A stretch of DNA of 64,000 bases from Bog-375 sp049587755 (GTDB taxonomy: Bacteria > Acidobacteriota > Terriglobia > Bryobacterales > Bryobacteraceae), in assembly GCA_049587755.1 (NCBI GenBank), contig JBAVEN010000034.1:31288-95287 (forward strand), given 5' to 3'. Made by a program: the position numbers and the translations under genes. Every line of letters starts with the position of its first letter. Position 1 is the stretch's first letter. The notes beneath the pieces were generated by a model that ran no database searches, was not told the DNA's origin, and worked only from the letters and a program-made list of their open reading frames with translations. This document shows, in pieces, positions 24,908 through 33,188 of the stretch.

Positions 24908-26776
24908 CTAGGCCAGCCGAGCGAATGGCCGGTCGCTTTCCGGAAAATCCACGCCCATTGCGGCTCCGGCCAGCAGCGCGAAAACAGCGGCCCACAACGC
25001 GCCGGCGACCGACGGCGTCAAAGCAGGCGCCGGCGGCGAGCCGACCGAGGTAACCAGCGCGCCCACCAAGACCGAGACGGCCGCGATCCATTGATACATC
25101 CTGAGACCCCACAAACGCTTGGTCTGCGGCTCGCCCCGGTATGCCTCTTCGATGAAGCGCGCGCATCCGCTTCCCATGGCATAGACGCCGCAGACGATCG
25201 AAAGCGGGCAGCCCGAGGCCCAGAGGCGAAGCAGAAACGATCCCAGCAGCACGTTGCCAAGGATCGAATAAAGCTGGGTCGCATGTATCGGTACGCCTGT
25301 GAGGTTGGCCAGCCGGGTTACGCGAGAACGGCCGTTGACGACGCGGATGCCTGCGTTTGCCGTTGCCGGCGCTCCGTGACAGCATCCGTTGACGAGGCAG
25401 CGGACGCGTCCAATCGCCTGCATCCACGGCGCAGCAAGGCAATGTCCGGCTAACAGAATCCAGCGCTCCGGGAAAAGCAGGGAACAGGTCGCCACTGCTA
25501 TGAAACCGCCGTAGAACCCGAATGGGCGGCGAAGCCTGGAGGAGCCTTCCACCCACTGAGCCCAAATTGCTGCGCCGAAGAGGCCCGCCACGGCGGTAGC
25601 GAGCACTTGCGGCGCCCGGCGCGGCCCGGCTGCGGCCATCACAACAGCCACCTGGATGAAAGCGGCAAGGCCGGCATGGGCGCCGTGGTTGATGATGCGA
25701 AGCGGGCCAATTCGCCACTCGCGCCACGAGTTGGCGAGCTTCTCGGCCCAGGCGCGCAGGCGCTCCCAGACGCGCTGCGGGTGCGTGAAGGCCGGCGCCA
25801 AAAGCAGCGCCGCAGCCACATCCGCGATGTAGTGCATGCCGGTGGTGATACAGCTCGCCGACACAGCCGCCACATAAGCGATCCCGATCCATCGGGGACG
25901 ATACAGGCGCGCTACAAACACCGCCCAGAGGACGTGGAACGATGGAAACGCGGCCACCGGCGGATAGGTGTTGCGTTCGAACCGGAGCAGATGGACGATC
26001 CAACCATCGCCGGCAAGGCCGCGCCGAGGGGCGCTGGAAGGCAGCACCCAGTAAATCGGAAACACGACCGCCATCGCCACCCAGGCGGACAATGTGAGCG
26101 CGCGCAGATCGCGCCGCGTCCGTGCGCACAACGGTCCGGCTGCCACCGCGACGTATAAGCTCTGGTAGATAACGATCGTCCAGGACCAGACCGGCAGCCG
26201 GTCTTCGAACCCGAAACGGAACCCAGTACCGGCGGCAGGAATGTGGACAGTGAGCTCATAGAGGCCGATCCATGGGACTACGGCGCATAGAAAGCAGCGG
26301 ATTCGATCTGCCGGCGATGGCCGTGTCTCCTCGTCGGCGGGCAGCAAATGCATCGTCTCGCCGAACCGCCTCTTCATATCGAGACGTTCGTAGCCGAGCA
26401 CCAGGGCAGCGCACCCGAGCGCCGCGGCGGGCGTGACGAGCCAGAGGCCGGCCCGCGAGCGCGCCGCCATCGACGCGCCGAGACATGCCAGAACGAAGCC
26501 GGTATAAATGGGATGCGGCAGCCAGCGGTACACCCCGCGCAAAACGAGTTTCGGAGGAGGAAAGGCGTTCATTGGGAGCCCGCCGCCGAACCGCCAGAGA
26601 TCGCCGATTCCCGAGGTCATGAAAGTCAGCCCCAAGAGTGCGAAGGCCAGTCCAAGAGCGACGCTGCCGAAGGCGGGCAGTGCAACGTTCGGCTCCGCGG
26701 CCGTGCTCCACAGAATCAGCAGGACCGGCAGAGCGGCAGTAAAGGCCAATCCATAGAGAGCCTTGCCGACCGTCAT
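24908..26776 (-). CDS. three-domain membrane fusion: ICMT-like methyltransferase, PAP2 and Lgt-like
   Basis: 622 residues, almost entirely membrane-embedded. Part 1 (about 1-165) has the isoprenylcysteine/phospholipid methyltransferase pattern LVLRGVYRWLPHPIYTGF. Part 2 (about 180-345) is a PAP2-type domain with PSFH (His281) and GMHYIADV (His315, Asp319), the HYxxD style of Aur1-like lipid phosphotransferases. Part 3 (about 400-610) carries Lgt-like blocks: GRVRCLVNGCCHG, PIHATQLYSILGN and YRGEPQTKRLWGL. Start ATG 26776 overlaps the upstream stop (ATGA). Part 3 keeps the Lgt HxTQLY pattern, but true Lgt activity is unproven. A combined role in envelope lipid or lipoprotein modification is inferred. 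Confidence 0.7.
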   Translation of the reverse strand: MTVGKALYGLAFTAALPVLLILWSTAAEPNVALPAFGSVALGLAFALLGLTFMTSGIGDLWRFGGGLPMNAFPPPKLVLRGVYRWLPHPIYTGFVLACLGASMAARSRAGLWLVTPAAALGCAALVLGYERLDMKRRFGETMHLLPADEETRPSPADRIRCFLCAVVPWIGLYELTVHIPAAGTGFRFGFEDRLPVWSWTIVIYQSLYVAVAAGPLCARTRRDLRALTLSAWVAMAVVFPIYWVLPSSAPRRGLAGDGWIVHLLRFERNTYPPVAAFPSFHVLWAVFVARLYRPRWIGIAYVAAVSASCITTGMHYIADVAAALLLAPAFTHPQRVWERLRAWAEKLANSWREWRIGPLRIINHGAHAGLAAFIQVAVVMAAAGPRRAPQVLATAVAGLFGAAIWAQWVEGSSRLRRPFGFYGGFIAVATCSLLFPERWILLAGHCLAAPWMQAIGRVRCLVNGCCHGAPATANAGIRVVNGRSRVTRLANLTGVPIHATQLYSILGNVLLGSFLLRLWASGCPLSIVCGVYAMGSGCARFIEEAYRGEPQTKRLWGLRMYQWIAAVSVLVGALVTSVGSPPAPALTPSVAGALWAAVFALLAGAAMGVDFPESDRPFARLA

Positions 26777-27543
26777 GCGGGCCATTCCACGGTCTCGTGA
26801 ATTGCCCAGCCCTCGACGGGCGGTGCGCCCTCCCGCTCCAATCTGGCCCGGCTGCGCCACTTGGATTCGGTTGCCCGAAACAAGCGGCCGGCCGCCAACG
26901 CGCGAATGCCGGGAATTCCGGAGAGGGCTGTCGAACCGAGGGGACCTTCACGGATCACAAGCGACCGGTCCAGGACGAGCCGCGATCCGTCGTCGAACAC
27001 AATCCGCGCATCCTCAATCGAACCGGCGCCAACCTCCCGGCCATTCCGGTAAACCAGGGTTCGCGTGAATTCTCCTCGCCAATCGATCCAAACCGCCCAC
27101 TCAGATTCAGAAAGGAACCGCCCCCAGCGCAGAGTGCGCAGCGGCAGGTGCCAGGGAGCGATCGTCATGGTGAGGCGCTCGGCGTAACCCAGTCCTTGGC
27201 AGGCGCCAATCCGAGCGCGGGCGCGCGGCATGAGGCAATGCCATTCGACGACGCCGGCGCCTGAAGCGAACACCGTAGCGCGCAGCGGGGCCGAATCTGC
27301 GCTCCAGTCGCCCTCGATGCGCAATGGCCGGGAGCGCCAATGCAGCGAGCTGCGGGTGAGCGCCGGCTCATGAATCGCCCGCAATGAACGGCGAGTGGTG
27401 ACGGCGCCTGCCGCGCTCTCCAATACACTCGAATAGTTCAGGCCAAATGAGCCCCAGCGAACGGCACCCGTGTACAGGATCGTTGCCTCTCCGGAATCGC
27501 TGACACAGTCCAGATACCATTTCGAGAGTTGAAACGCCGCCAT
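26773..27543 (-). CDS. hypothetical protein, possibly AttH/CrtC-like lipocalin fold
   Basis: 256 residues, no signal peptide. The start MAAFQLSKWYLDCVSDSGEA and later runs of short beta-strands with many tryptophans and arginines (VVEWHCLMPRARARI, MTIAPWHLPLRTLRWGRFL, WAVWIDWRG) recall the AttH/carotenoid-hydratase-like beta-barrel superfamily, whose members act on lipids. The resemblance is loose. ATG 27543 is preferred over a TTG four codons upstream. The stop overlaps the start of the fusion gene, implying a joint function on membrane lipids. Confidence 0.4.
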   Translation of the reverse strand: MAAFQLSKWYLDCVSDSGEATILYTGAVRWGSFGLNYSSVLESAAGAVTTRRSLRAIHEPALTRSSLHWRSRPLRIEGDWSADSAPLRATVFASGAGVVEWHCLMPRARARIGACQGLGYAERLTMTIAPWHLPLRTLRWGRFLSESEWAVWIDWRGEFTRTLVYRNGREVGAGSIEDARIVFDDGSRLVLDRSLVIREGPLGSTALSGIPGIRALAAGRLFRATESKWRSRARLEREGAPPVEGWAIHETVEWPA

Positions 27544-27606
27544 CGGAGCACACAATGGTAACGGGTTTCTTGCGGGCTGTTCCGGGAACCGCTGCCGGCG
27601 CGGGAA

Positions 27607-27879
27607 CTACATCTCGATACGCTGCTGCCGATGGCCCTCGAGATACCAGCAGGGGGCGTCGCCGAAGTGCGGAAACAACGCGTGGACGCAGGTCCGCGTC
27701 TCCGGACTGAGCATCATGAATTCGGTCTTGCCGTCTTTCAACGGTACGGCGTAATACGGGCGGACCACCACGGCGCCGAAGGCGCGCGGCCCTCGCCAGC
27801 GGGCGGCCAGCCAATCCCCGCCGTACAGCAAGCCGGCTAACGCTACCAGCCCGACCCCGATCCGCCGCACATATCGCAC
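27607..27879 (-). CDS. small membrane-anchored hypothetical protein
   Basis: 90 residues: an N-terminal helix (IGVGLVALAGLLYGGDWLA) and a periplasmic part with FGAVVVRPYYAVPLKDGKTEFMML, two cysteines (Cys64 and a Cys in DAPCWY) that could form a disulfide, and a charged tail. I do not know the family. It is first in a three-gene minus-strand group with the lipocalin-like gene (63 bp gap) and the lipid-enzyme fusion. Confidence 0.5.
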   Translation of the reverse strand: MRYVRRIGVGLVALAGLLYGGDWLAARWRGPRAFGAVVVRPYYAVPLKDGKTEFMMLSPETRTCVHALFPHFGDAPCWYLEGHRQQRIEM

Positions 27880-28106
27880 CCCATCAGCTTAACAGCGGTT
27901 AATTCCCGGTGTCTCTTCGGCGAGACGCGGCCGCGGCGCGCTGGCGTGCGGAACCCCACGGTACACGGCGTCGGTGGTGTTCCCAAGGCCAAGATCCATA
28001 ACAAAAGTAATGGGCATGAAACTGACAGTACCAAGTTAGGACTTGCAAGCTTTTCCAGAGCGTGAGAGTATCCCCTTTTGCGAAGGGATGGGAGGGGGAA
28101 CGCAAA

Positions 28107-28415
28107 ATGAACATTTCTTATGAGGATGGCTCCAGCAAAGTGGGCCTGGTCCTGACACTCAGCGGACCGGAACTGAGAGTGGCAGTCCACGGTGCTGAAG
28201 ATCCGGCGCAATTCAACCTGGTGGGCGATTCCTGGCTGGCCGAAAACGGCCAGAAAGTGACCTTTGGGTTCCCGCTGGGTCTGGTCCGAAGCCAGGAAAT
28301 GCTGACGGCAATTGAGGAAGTAACCGTGGAAGGACTCGATGTCCCACGGGCTTGCGCATCCGGCGGCGAATGCCTGCTCAAGCGCATGTCCACCGAACCC
28401 GGCATCCTCAACTGA
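28107..28415 (+). CDS. hypothetical protein, 102 residues
   Basis: Small soluble protein, predicted beta-rich, starting MNISYEDGSSKVGLVLTLSG and ending with a cysteine pair region (RACASGGECLLKRM). ATG 28107 has a very strong ribosome site GGAGGGGGA eight bases away, and the in-frame ATG 45 bp earlier has none. No recognisable domain. It stands alone: 227 bp separate it from the divergent 90-residue gene, and it converges with the thioredoxin-like gene. The upstream gap holds short hairpins (for example GTCTC-TTCGGC-GAGAC) but no second gene. Confidence 0.55.
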   Translation: MNISYEDGSSKVGLVLTLSGPELRVAVHGAEDPAQFNLVGDSWLAENGQKVTFGFPLGLVRSQEMLTAIEEVTVEGLDVPRACASGGECLLKRMSTEPGILN

Positions 28416-28498
28416 CGGCCTTTTCCGCCGGCCAAGCCCGGCTCGGGGCGGGGTTGACCGAATCCTTCGAGGCAGGTCCCGGTGCGCCGTAGCGCCGA

Positions 28499-29659
28499 TC
28501 ACGCACCGCCCAGCGCGGCGCTGATCGCGTTGCGCAGAGTTGTCTCAGTGGGGCCCCCGACGTAATGCTGGCGGATGACGCCGCTGCGATCGATGACGAA
28601 CAACTGGGGGACGGCGCGGATGCCGTATTGCCGATGCACATCGCGCCGGCCGTCCATCAGCACGGACAACTGGTAGCCGTTCTTCCTGAGGAATCCGGCC
28701 ACCGTGCCTTTTTCTTCGTCATTGATGCCGAAGAACTGCACCTTACCGGCAAATTCTTCGCGCAGCTTTTCCACGATCGGCAGTTCCCGGCGGCAAGGCC
28801 CGCACCAGGTGGCCCAGAAATCCAGCACTACCACGGTGCCGCGCAGGTCGCTCAGCCGTACTGTCTCGCCGGAGACCGACTTCAGTTGAAAGTCCGCAGC
28901 CGTCAGGCCGGTGAGCATAGCGTGCTGCTCCTGCGGCAGCACCAGCATGTCCACTTCTTTCCATTTCTTGTCGGGCGTCCAGGTGAAGAGCGAGTCGTCC
29001 ACCTCGTCATCGACTTCCAGCTTCTTGACTTTAGTTTCAATCCGGCTGCCGTCGAGACCGGCGCCGGATGGCGAGGTTTGGATCGCGCGCAGCACCAGGA
29101 AGCGGTTCTTGTCGACCCAGATCTCGTGCGCCGCCCTCTGCGCCCGCGCGGCGATTACATAACAAGGCACCTTGGTGTGTCCGAGGCCGTAGGTGTCTTC
29201 GCGCACGATTTCCGGCGATTCCGCGACCTGCGCCAGGGCGACGAAACGCGAGAGCAGGAGTCGCGCAATGAATTCGCGCAGATCGCCAGGCTGATTCCGG
29301 CCGGCCGCCGCCGATTCTTCATCCGCATCGTCCGCAACCCCGGCAACCTCCTGTTTCATCCACTGCTTGGCCTTGGGCAGCGCTTTCCAGGTGGTAGCGC
29401 CGTCGCTCACCGCCAGGCCTTCCACGTCGCCTGCGCGCGTCCAGGCGCGGAACTTGCCCGGCGGCCCTTCAGCCAGCTCGTAGTCGGACTCCAGGAACTG
29501 CGAGGCACCACCGCGAATGATCGTGTCCGTCCGCGTGGCAACCACGTGGACAGCGTGCAAATGAAGATAAGCATGGGCGACTTTGGCAAGTACGTCCGCC
29601 GCCTGCGGTTGAGCGCCCGCACTAGCGGCCAGAAATAACAGCGTTACGGCGCAGCGCAT
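28499..29659 (-). CDS. secreted TlpA/ResA-like thioredoxin fold protein with N-terminal lipoprotein-carrier-like domain
   Basis: 386 residues. Signal peptide (MRCAVTLLFLAASAGAQ), then an N-terminal region (about 20-240) with the repeated strand pattern of DUF2092/LolA-like proteins, and a C-terminal thioredoxin domain (about 245-385) with DFQLKSVSGETVRLSDLRGTVV and the redox motif WCGPC (FWATWCGPCRREL). A cis-proline follows in AVPQLFVID. It is probably a periplasmic thiol-disulfide or peroxiredoxin-like protein. Met14 of a longer frame is chosen because it opens the signal peptide. The substrate is unknown. Confidence 0.78.
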   Translation of the reverse strand: MRCAVTLLFLAASAGAQPQAADVLAKVAHAYLHLHAVHVVATRTDTIIRGGASQFLESDYELAEGPPGKFRAWTRAGDVEGLAVSDGATTWKALPKAKQWMKQEVAGVADDADEESAAAGRNQPGDLREFIARLLLSRFVALAQVAESPEIVREDTYGLGHTKVPCYVIAARAQRAAHEIWVDKNRFLVLRAIQTSPSGAGLDGSRIETKVKKLEVDDEVDDSLFTWTPDKKWKEVDMLVLPQEQHAMLTGLTAADFQLKSVSGETVRLSDLRGTVVVLDFWATWCGPCRRELPIVEKLREEFAGKVQFFGINDEEKGTVAGFLRKNGYQLSVLMDGRRDVHRQYGIRAVPQLFVIDRSGVIRQHYVGGPTETTLRNAISAALGGA

Positions 29660-29796
29660 CTGACCTACTGGTTTACTTGAGACGCGGGACGAGCGCAAGG
29701 GGGCCCGGCTATCGGTCTCTTCTTCGAAAAGTGAATTGGGACACTCCCCAAAACTTGATTGGATCTTTTTCGCCGCGGAATCGTATATTCAAAGGT

Positions 29797-30690
29797 ATGA
29801 AAGTCATTCGCTGGGCAATTCTTGCTGCTTTTGTAACGTTGGCCGGTTTTGGCCAGACTGCGCCGCCAACGCAGTTCGAGGTCGCGTCCATCCGGCCGGC
29901 TCCTCCTTTCACTCCTGGGCAGATTGGCCTGGGCTTGCATATCGATGGCTCCCAGGTCAGCATTCGCCAGTTCGCTCTGAAGGATGACCTGGCGATTGCA
30001 TTCAACCTCAAGCAATATCAGATCGTGGGGCCAGACTGGCTGGCAACCGAAAGGTTTGACATTGTCGCCAAGCTGCCGGAGGGCGCCCCGCGCGACCAGG
30101 TGCGGCCCATGCTGCAGGCCTTGCTGCTGGACCGGTTTCAGTTGAAAACGCACCATGAATCCAAAGACTTTTCCGTCTATGGCATGGTAGTCGCCAAGAG
30201 CGGGCTCAAGATGAAGGAACTGCCGCCCGATCCAGCGGATCCCGCGACCGATGGCGGTAATAAGAGCAACCAGGGCGGCGTCAACGTCGAGGTCAGCGCC
30301 GGGCGCGGCGGCGTGGTGGCCAACTACGGCCACGGGTCGTACTTCACGATGGGCGACGACCGCATCGAAGCCAAGAAAATGCAGATGAACTTTGTGGCCG
30401 ATATGCTGGCGCGTTTCGAGGACCGGCCGGTGGTCGACATGACCGGGCTGACAGGCAAGTACGATTTCACGCTCACGTTTGCCGAGGAGGACTATCGCGC
30501 CATGATGATCCGGGCGGCCATTTCGTCCGGCATGGCGCTGCCACCCGAAGCCATCCAGGCCATGGAGCGCGCCTCCGGCGATTCCCTTTTCAGCGCTTTG
30601 CAAGCGATTGGACTCAAGTTGGAATCGCGGAAGGCGCCGCTCGACGTCCTGGTGATCGACCACGCAGAAAAAACCCCGACGGAAAACTAG
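29797..30690 (+). CDS. TIGR03435 family secreted protein
   Basis: 297 residues with a signal peptide (MKVIRWAILAAFVTLAGFGQ). The family marks are the opening QFEVASIRPA, the central LLLDRFQLKTHHESKDFSVYGMVVAKSGLKMKE and the ending DVLVIDHAEKTPTEN. This family is expanded in Solibacter-type soil acidobacteria and its function is unknown. Members often sit near M56 peptidase/BlaI regulators; none is adjacent here. ATG 29797 is preferred: AAAGGT precedes it, and a TATATT box (29784-29789) lies only seven bases upstream. Confidence 0.88.
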   Translation: MKVIRWAILAAFVTLAGFGQTAPPTQFEVASIRPAPPFTPGQIGLGLHIDGSQVSIRQFALKDDLAIAFNLKQYQIVGPDWLATERFDIVAKLPEGAPRDQVRPMLQALLLDRFQLKTHHESKDFSVYGMVVAKSGLKMKELPPDPADPATDGGNKSNQGGVNVEVSAGRGGVVANYGHGSYFTMGDDRIEAKKMQMNFVADMLARFEDRPVVDMTGLTGKYDFTLTFAEEDYRAMMIRAAISSGMALPPEAIQAMERASGDSLFSALQAIGLKLESRKAPLDVLVIDHAEKTPTEN

Positions 30691-30778
30691 GTCTCCGTCG
30701 GCGCCCTTCGGAGCTGGGCCCAGAAGGCACCCAGCAAGCAGGCGGTGTGGTGGTAACACCGAAGGTCGTGGCTCGGCG

Positions 30779-31261
30779 CTAGCGCTTGTAGCCGATCATG
30801 CGCAGGAAAGCGCGTCGATGTTCGGCATCCTCGGCGGTCTCGACGCCTTTGGGACAAAAGCCGTCGATGACGCCCATCACGCCGCGGCCCAGCTCGGTTT
30901 CGGCTATGACCACTTCTACCGGGTTGGCAGTAGCGCAATAGATGCTGCAGACTTCCGGCACGTCTTTGATGCGTCCCAGGACGTTGATGGGGTAGCCTTC
31001 GCGCATCACGGCCACGAAGATGTGGCCGGCGGCGACGGCGGAAGCGTTGCGGACCGCGAGTCGCTTGAGCTCCTCATCATTGCCATCGGCGCGCGTCAGG
31101 CAGGGGCCTGACGCCTCGTTGAAAGCGATCCCGAACTTCATCTGCGGCACGGTGGTAGCGATGGCCTCGTACACATCCTCGACGGTCTTGATGAAGTGGG
31201 TCTGCCCGAGAATCAGATTCACGCCCGCGGGTATTTCGAGCGGCACGATCTTCAATTCCAT
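30779..31261 (-). CDS. adenosine-specific kinase family protein
   Basis: 160 residues of the PF04008 family, named after an archaeal protein that binds adenosine. Clear family blocks: IPAGVNLILGQTHFIKTVEDVYEA, KFGIAFNEASGPCLTRADGND, GHIFVAVMREGYPINVLGRIK and CSIYCATANPVEVVIAETELGRGVMGVIDG. The enzymatic role in bacteria is not well established. The ATG at 31261 is preferred to a TTG two codons earlier. It is isolated: the promoter region is shared with the divergent GAF-ANTAR gene, 148 bp away. Confidence 0.88.
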   Translation of the reverse strand: MELKIVPLEIPAGVNLILGQTHFIKTVEDVYEAIATTVPQMKFGIAFNEASGPCLTRADGNDEELKRLAVRNASAVAAGHIFVAVMREGYPINVLGRIKDVPEVCSIYCATANPVEVVIAETELGRGVMGVIDGFCPKGVETAEDAEHRRAFLRMIGYKR

Positions 31262-31409
31262 AAGCAACCATCAGCATAGCAGGGCTCGCGCGCAAGCGGC
31301 TTCACCGGCCGATTCGGTCGAGCGCTGCGCAGGCTTCGGAAAAAAGATTGATCTCTCGCATAGAAAATATCGATTGCACCGCGCTTTCTCCGGCGGATAG
31401 CTTGAAAGT

Positions 31410-32192
31410 ATGGCCACGAAGAAGCCCGCCGAGGCGCCACCCTCGCTGGTTCCCGTGCTTCACCAGGTGAGCAAGATCGTCAGCTCGAAACTGACGCTCG
31501 ACGAGATGCTGGGCGAAGTGGTCGGGCTCGGCGTGCAAGCCACGGCTTGCGACGCTTGCTTGGTGTACCTGATCGATCCGGCCACCAACGAAGTGGTGCT
31601 GCGCGCTTCGCAGGTGCCGCACGCCACGGCGCTGGGCAACCTGCGCATGCACGTAGGCGAAGGAATTACCGGTTGGGTGGCCGAACACAAATCCGTGGTG
31701 GCTCTTTCCTCCAACGCCTCCCGCGACGGCAGGTTCAAGCTCTTCCAAGGGTTGGTGGAAGACACCTACGAAGCTCTGCTCTCCGTGCCGCTGGTGAGCG
31801 CCGGGGACCTGGTGGGAGTGATCAACGTTCAGCACCGGGAGCCGCACGAGCACAGCCACGACGAGATCGGCACCATGGTGTTCATCGGTGAACAGCTCGG
31901 CGTGGCTATCGCCAAGTCCTTTTTGCAGGAGGAGAACGCCCGCCTGCTGGAGCAGACCCTGGAAATGCGGCGCGAACTGGAAACGCGCAAGCTGGTGGAG
32001 CGCGCCAAGGGCATTCTGCAGCGCAGGCGCCAGCTCACCGAAGAGGAAGCCTACCTCCGCCTGCGCGAGCAGAGCCGCCGTCTGCGCCGCCCCATGAAGG
32101 AACTGGCCGAAGCCATCATCCTCAACGAAGAACTGGAGCGCCAGGGCAGCGAGGAGCCGAAGGCCGGACCGGAGGGAGAGGGAGAACGGTAA
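31410..32192 (+). CDS. GAF-ANTAR domain protein
   Basis: 260 residues. GAF domain (about 15-160: LTLDEMLGEVVGLGVQATACDACLVYLI, GEGITGWVAEH), a coiled-coil linker (EENARLLEQTLEMRRELETRKLVERAKGILQRR) and an ANTAR RNA-binding domain (about 190-245, with AKGILQRRRQLTEEEAYLRLREQSR). ANTAR proteins bind paired hexaloop hairpins in leaders and prevent termination. No histidine kinase is adjacent, so the GAF domain may sense a ligand directly. An acidic, low-complexity tail closes the protein. No target leader was identified in the window. Confidence 0.88.
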   Translation: MATKKPAEAPPSLVPVLHQVSKIVSSKLTLDEMLGEVVGLGVQATACDACLVYLIDPATNEVVLRASQVPHATALGNLRMHVGEGITGWVAEHKSVVALSSNASRDGRFKLFQGLVEDTYEALLSVPLVSAGDLVGVINVQHREPHEHSHDEIGTMVFIGEQLGVAIAKSFLQEENARLLEQTLEMRRELETRKLVERAKGILQRRRQLTEEEAYLRLREQSRRLRRPMKELAEAIILNEELERQGSEEPKAGPEGEGER

Positions 32193-32284
32193 ACACCGCC
32201 GGCTGATCTTGGTGGAACGCCTCGAGACCGCGCGCGATCCACCGCCGCGCATGACAAATTTGGGTGTTTTTGTCGTTTTTATTG

Positions 32285-32313
32285 TTGACTCAGCCGGCTC
32301 TCTCCGATACACT
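32285..32313 (+). promoter_or_regulatory. sigma70-like promoter for beta-barrel gene
   Basis: TTGACT (32285-32290), 17-bp spacer, TACACT (32308-32313). It lies 34 bp before the start of the 32348 gene, inside the 155-bp gap after the GAF-ANTAR gene. Confidence 0.6.
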
Positions 32314-32347
32314 CCTTGAGAATCAGTGAGGACTGCGGAGGAAACGG

Positions 32348-33169
32348 ATGCGCAATCGCCGTCAAGCGGGTTGGCTTTTTGTCGCACTGGCGATTTTTTT
32401 GGCCGGTGCTTTCCCATCTGGGCTGTGCTTCGGCCAGTCTCCGGACACTGGCGGTCAAGCCGGGACCAGCGCACCACCACCGGCGCCACCACCACCACCG
32501 GCGCCGAAGAGCAGCGAAGGGCTGCCGCGATTCGGCGTAGCGGCGGGCGTCTCGACGCTGGGTGCAGGCATACAGGCCGCGACGGCGGTAACCAGGCATT
32601 CGAACGTTCGATTTGGGTTTAACGATTTCAGCTATAGCACCACTTTCAACAAGGACGGAATCGCCTACAACGGCACTTTGAGCCTGCGGTCCGCGGAGGT
32701 CCTGTACGACCAGTACGTCGCTGGAGGATTCCACATCAGCCCCGGCATCATGATCTACGACGGCAACAAAGGGACGGCGGGTGCGTCGGTCGCCGGGGGA
32801 CAGTCCTTCACCTTGGGCGGCAGCACGTTTTATAGCGATGCCTCGGATCCGGTAAGCGGCACGGGGACCATCGGCGCCAGAAAAGTGGCGCCGGAGATCC
32901 TGATCGGATTTGGGAATCTATTGCCGCGCAGTTCGCGGCACTTCACGGTGAATTTTGAGGCCGGCCTGGCATATCAGGGTTCGCCTAGCGCCGCGCTGCA
33001 TCTGACCGGCAGCACTTGCCTCCTCAGCCCCGGCCAATCGTGCCAGAGCATCGCCACCAATCCCACCATCCAGACTAACATCATGTCCGAGCAGAACACC
33101 ATCAACAGCAGCTTATCGGTGTTCAAGTATTATCCGATCATCAGGCTGACATTTGGCTTCAAACGCTGA
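32348..33169 (+). CDS. outer-membrane beta-barrel protein with proline-rich N-terminal linker
   Basis: 273 residues. Signal peptide (to about residue 30, ending CFGQ), then a Pro-rich stretch (APPPAPPPPPAPK, about 43-57) that could span the periplasm, then a beta-barrel with strands such as NVRFGFNDFSYST, FHISPGIMIYDGNK and the terminal PIIRLTFGFKR. One disulfide is likely (Cys in GSTCLLSPGQSC). The layout resembles OmpA-like or porin-like barrels without an OmpA C-terminus. GGAGGAAAC precedes ATG 32348. Function unknown. Confidence 0.65.
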   Translation: MRNRRQAGWLFVALAIFLAGAFPSGLCFGQSPDTGGQAGTSAPPPAPPPPPAPKSSEGLPRFGVAAGVSTLGAGIQAATAVTRHSNVRFGFNDFSYSTTFNKDGIAYNGTLSLRSAEVLYDQYVAGGFHISPGIMIYDGNKGTAGASVAGGQSFTLGGSTFYSDASDPVSGTGTIGARKVAPEILIGFGNLLPRSSRHFTVNFEAGLAYQGSPSAALHLTGSTCLLSPGQSCQSIATNPTIQTNIMSEQNTINSSLSVFKYYPIIRLTFGFKR

Positions 33170-33188
33170 GCAGCAGTCTGCGCCGCGC

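Noticed and set aside
23610..26129. 839-codon minus-strand frame covering tadC and the fusion gene
   Set aside because: Reads across an intergenic hairpin and two real genes in other frames; no domain.
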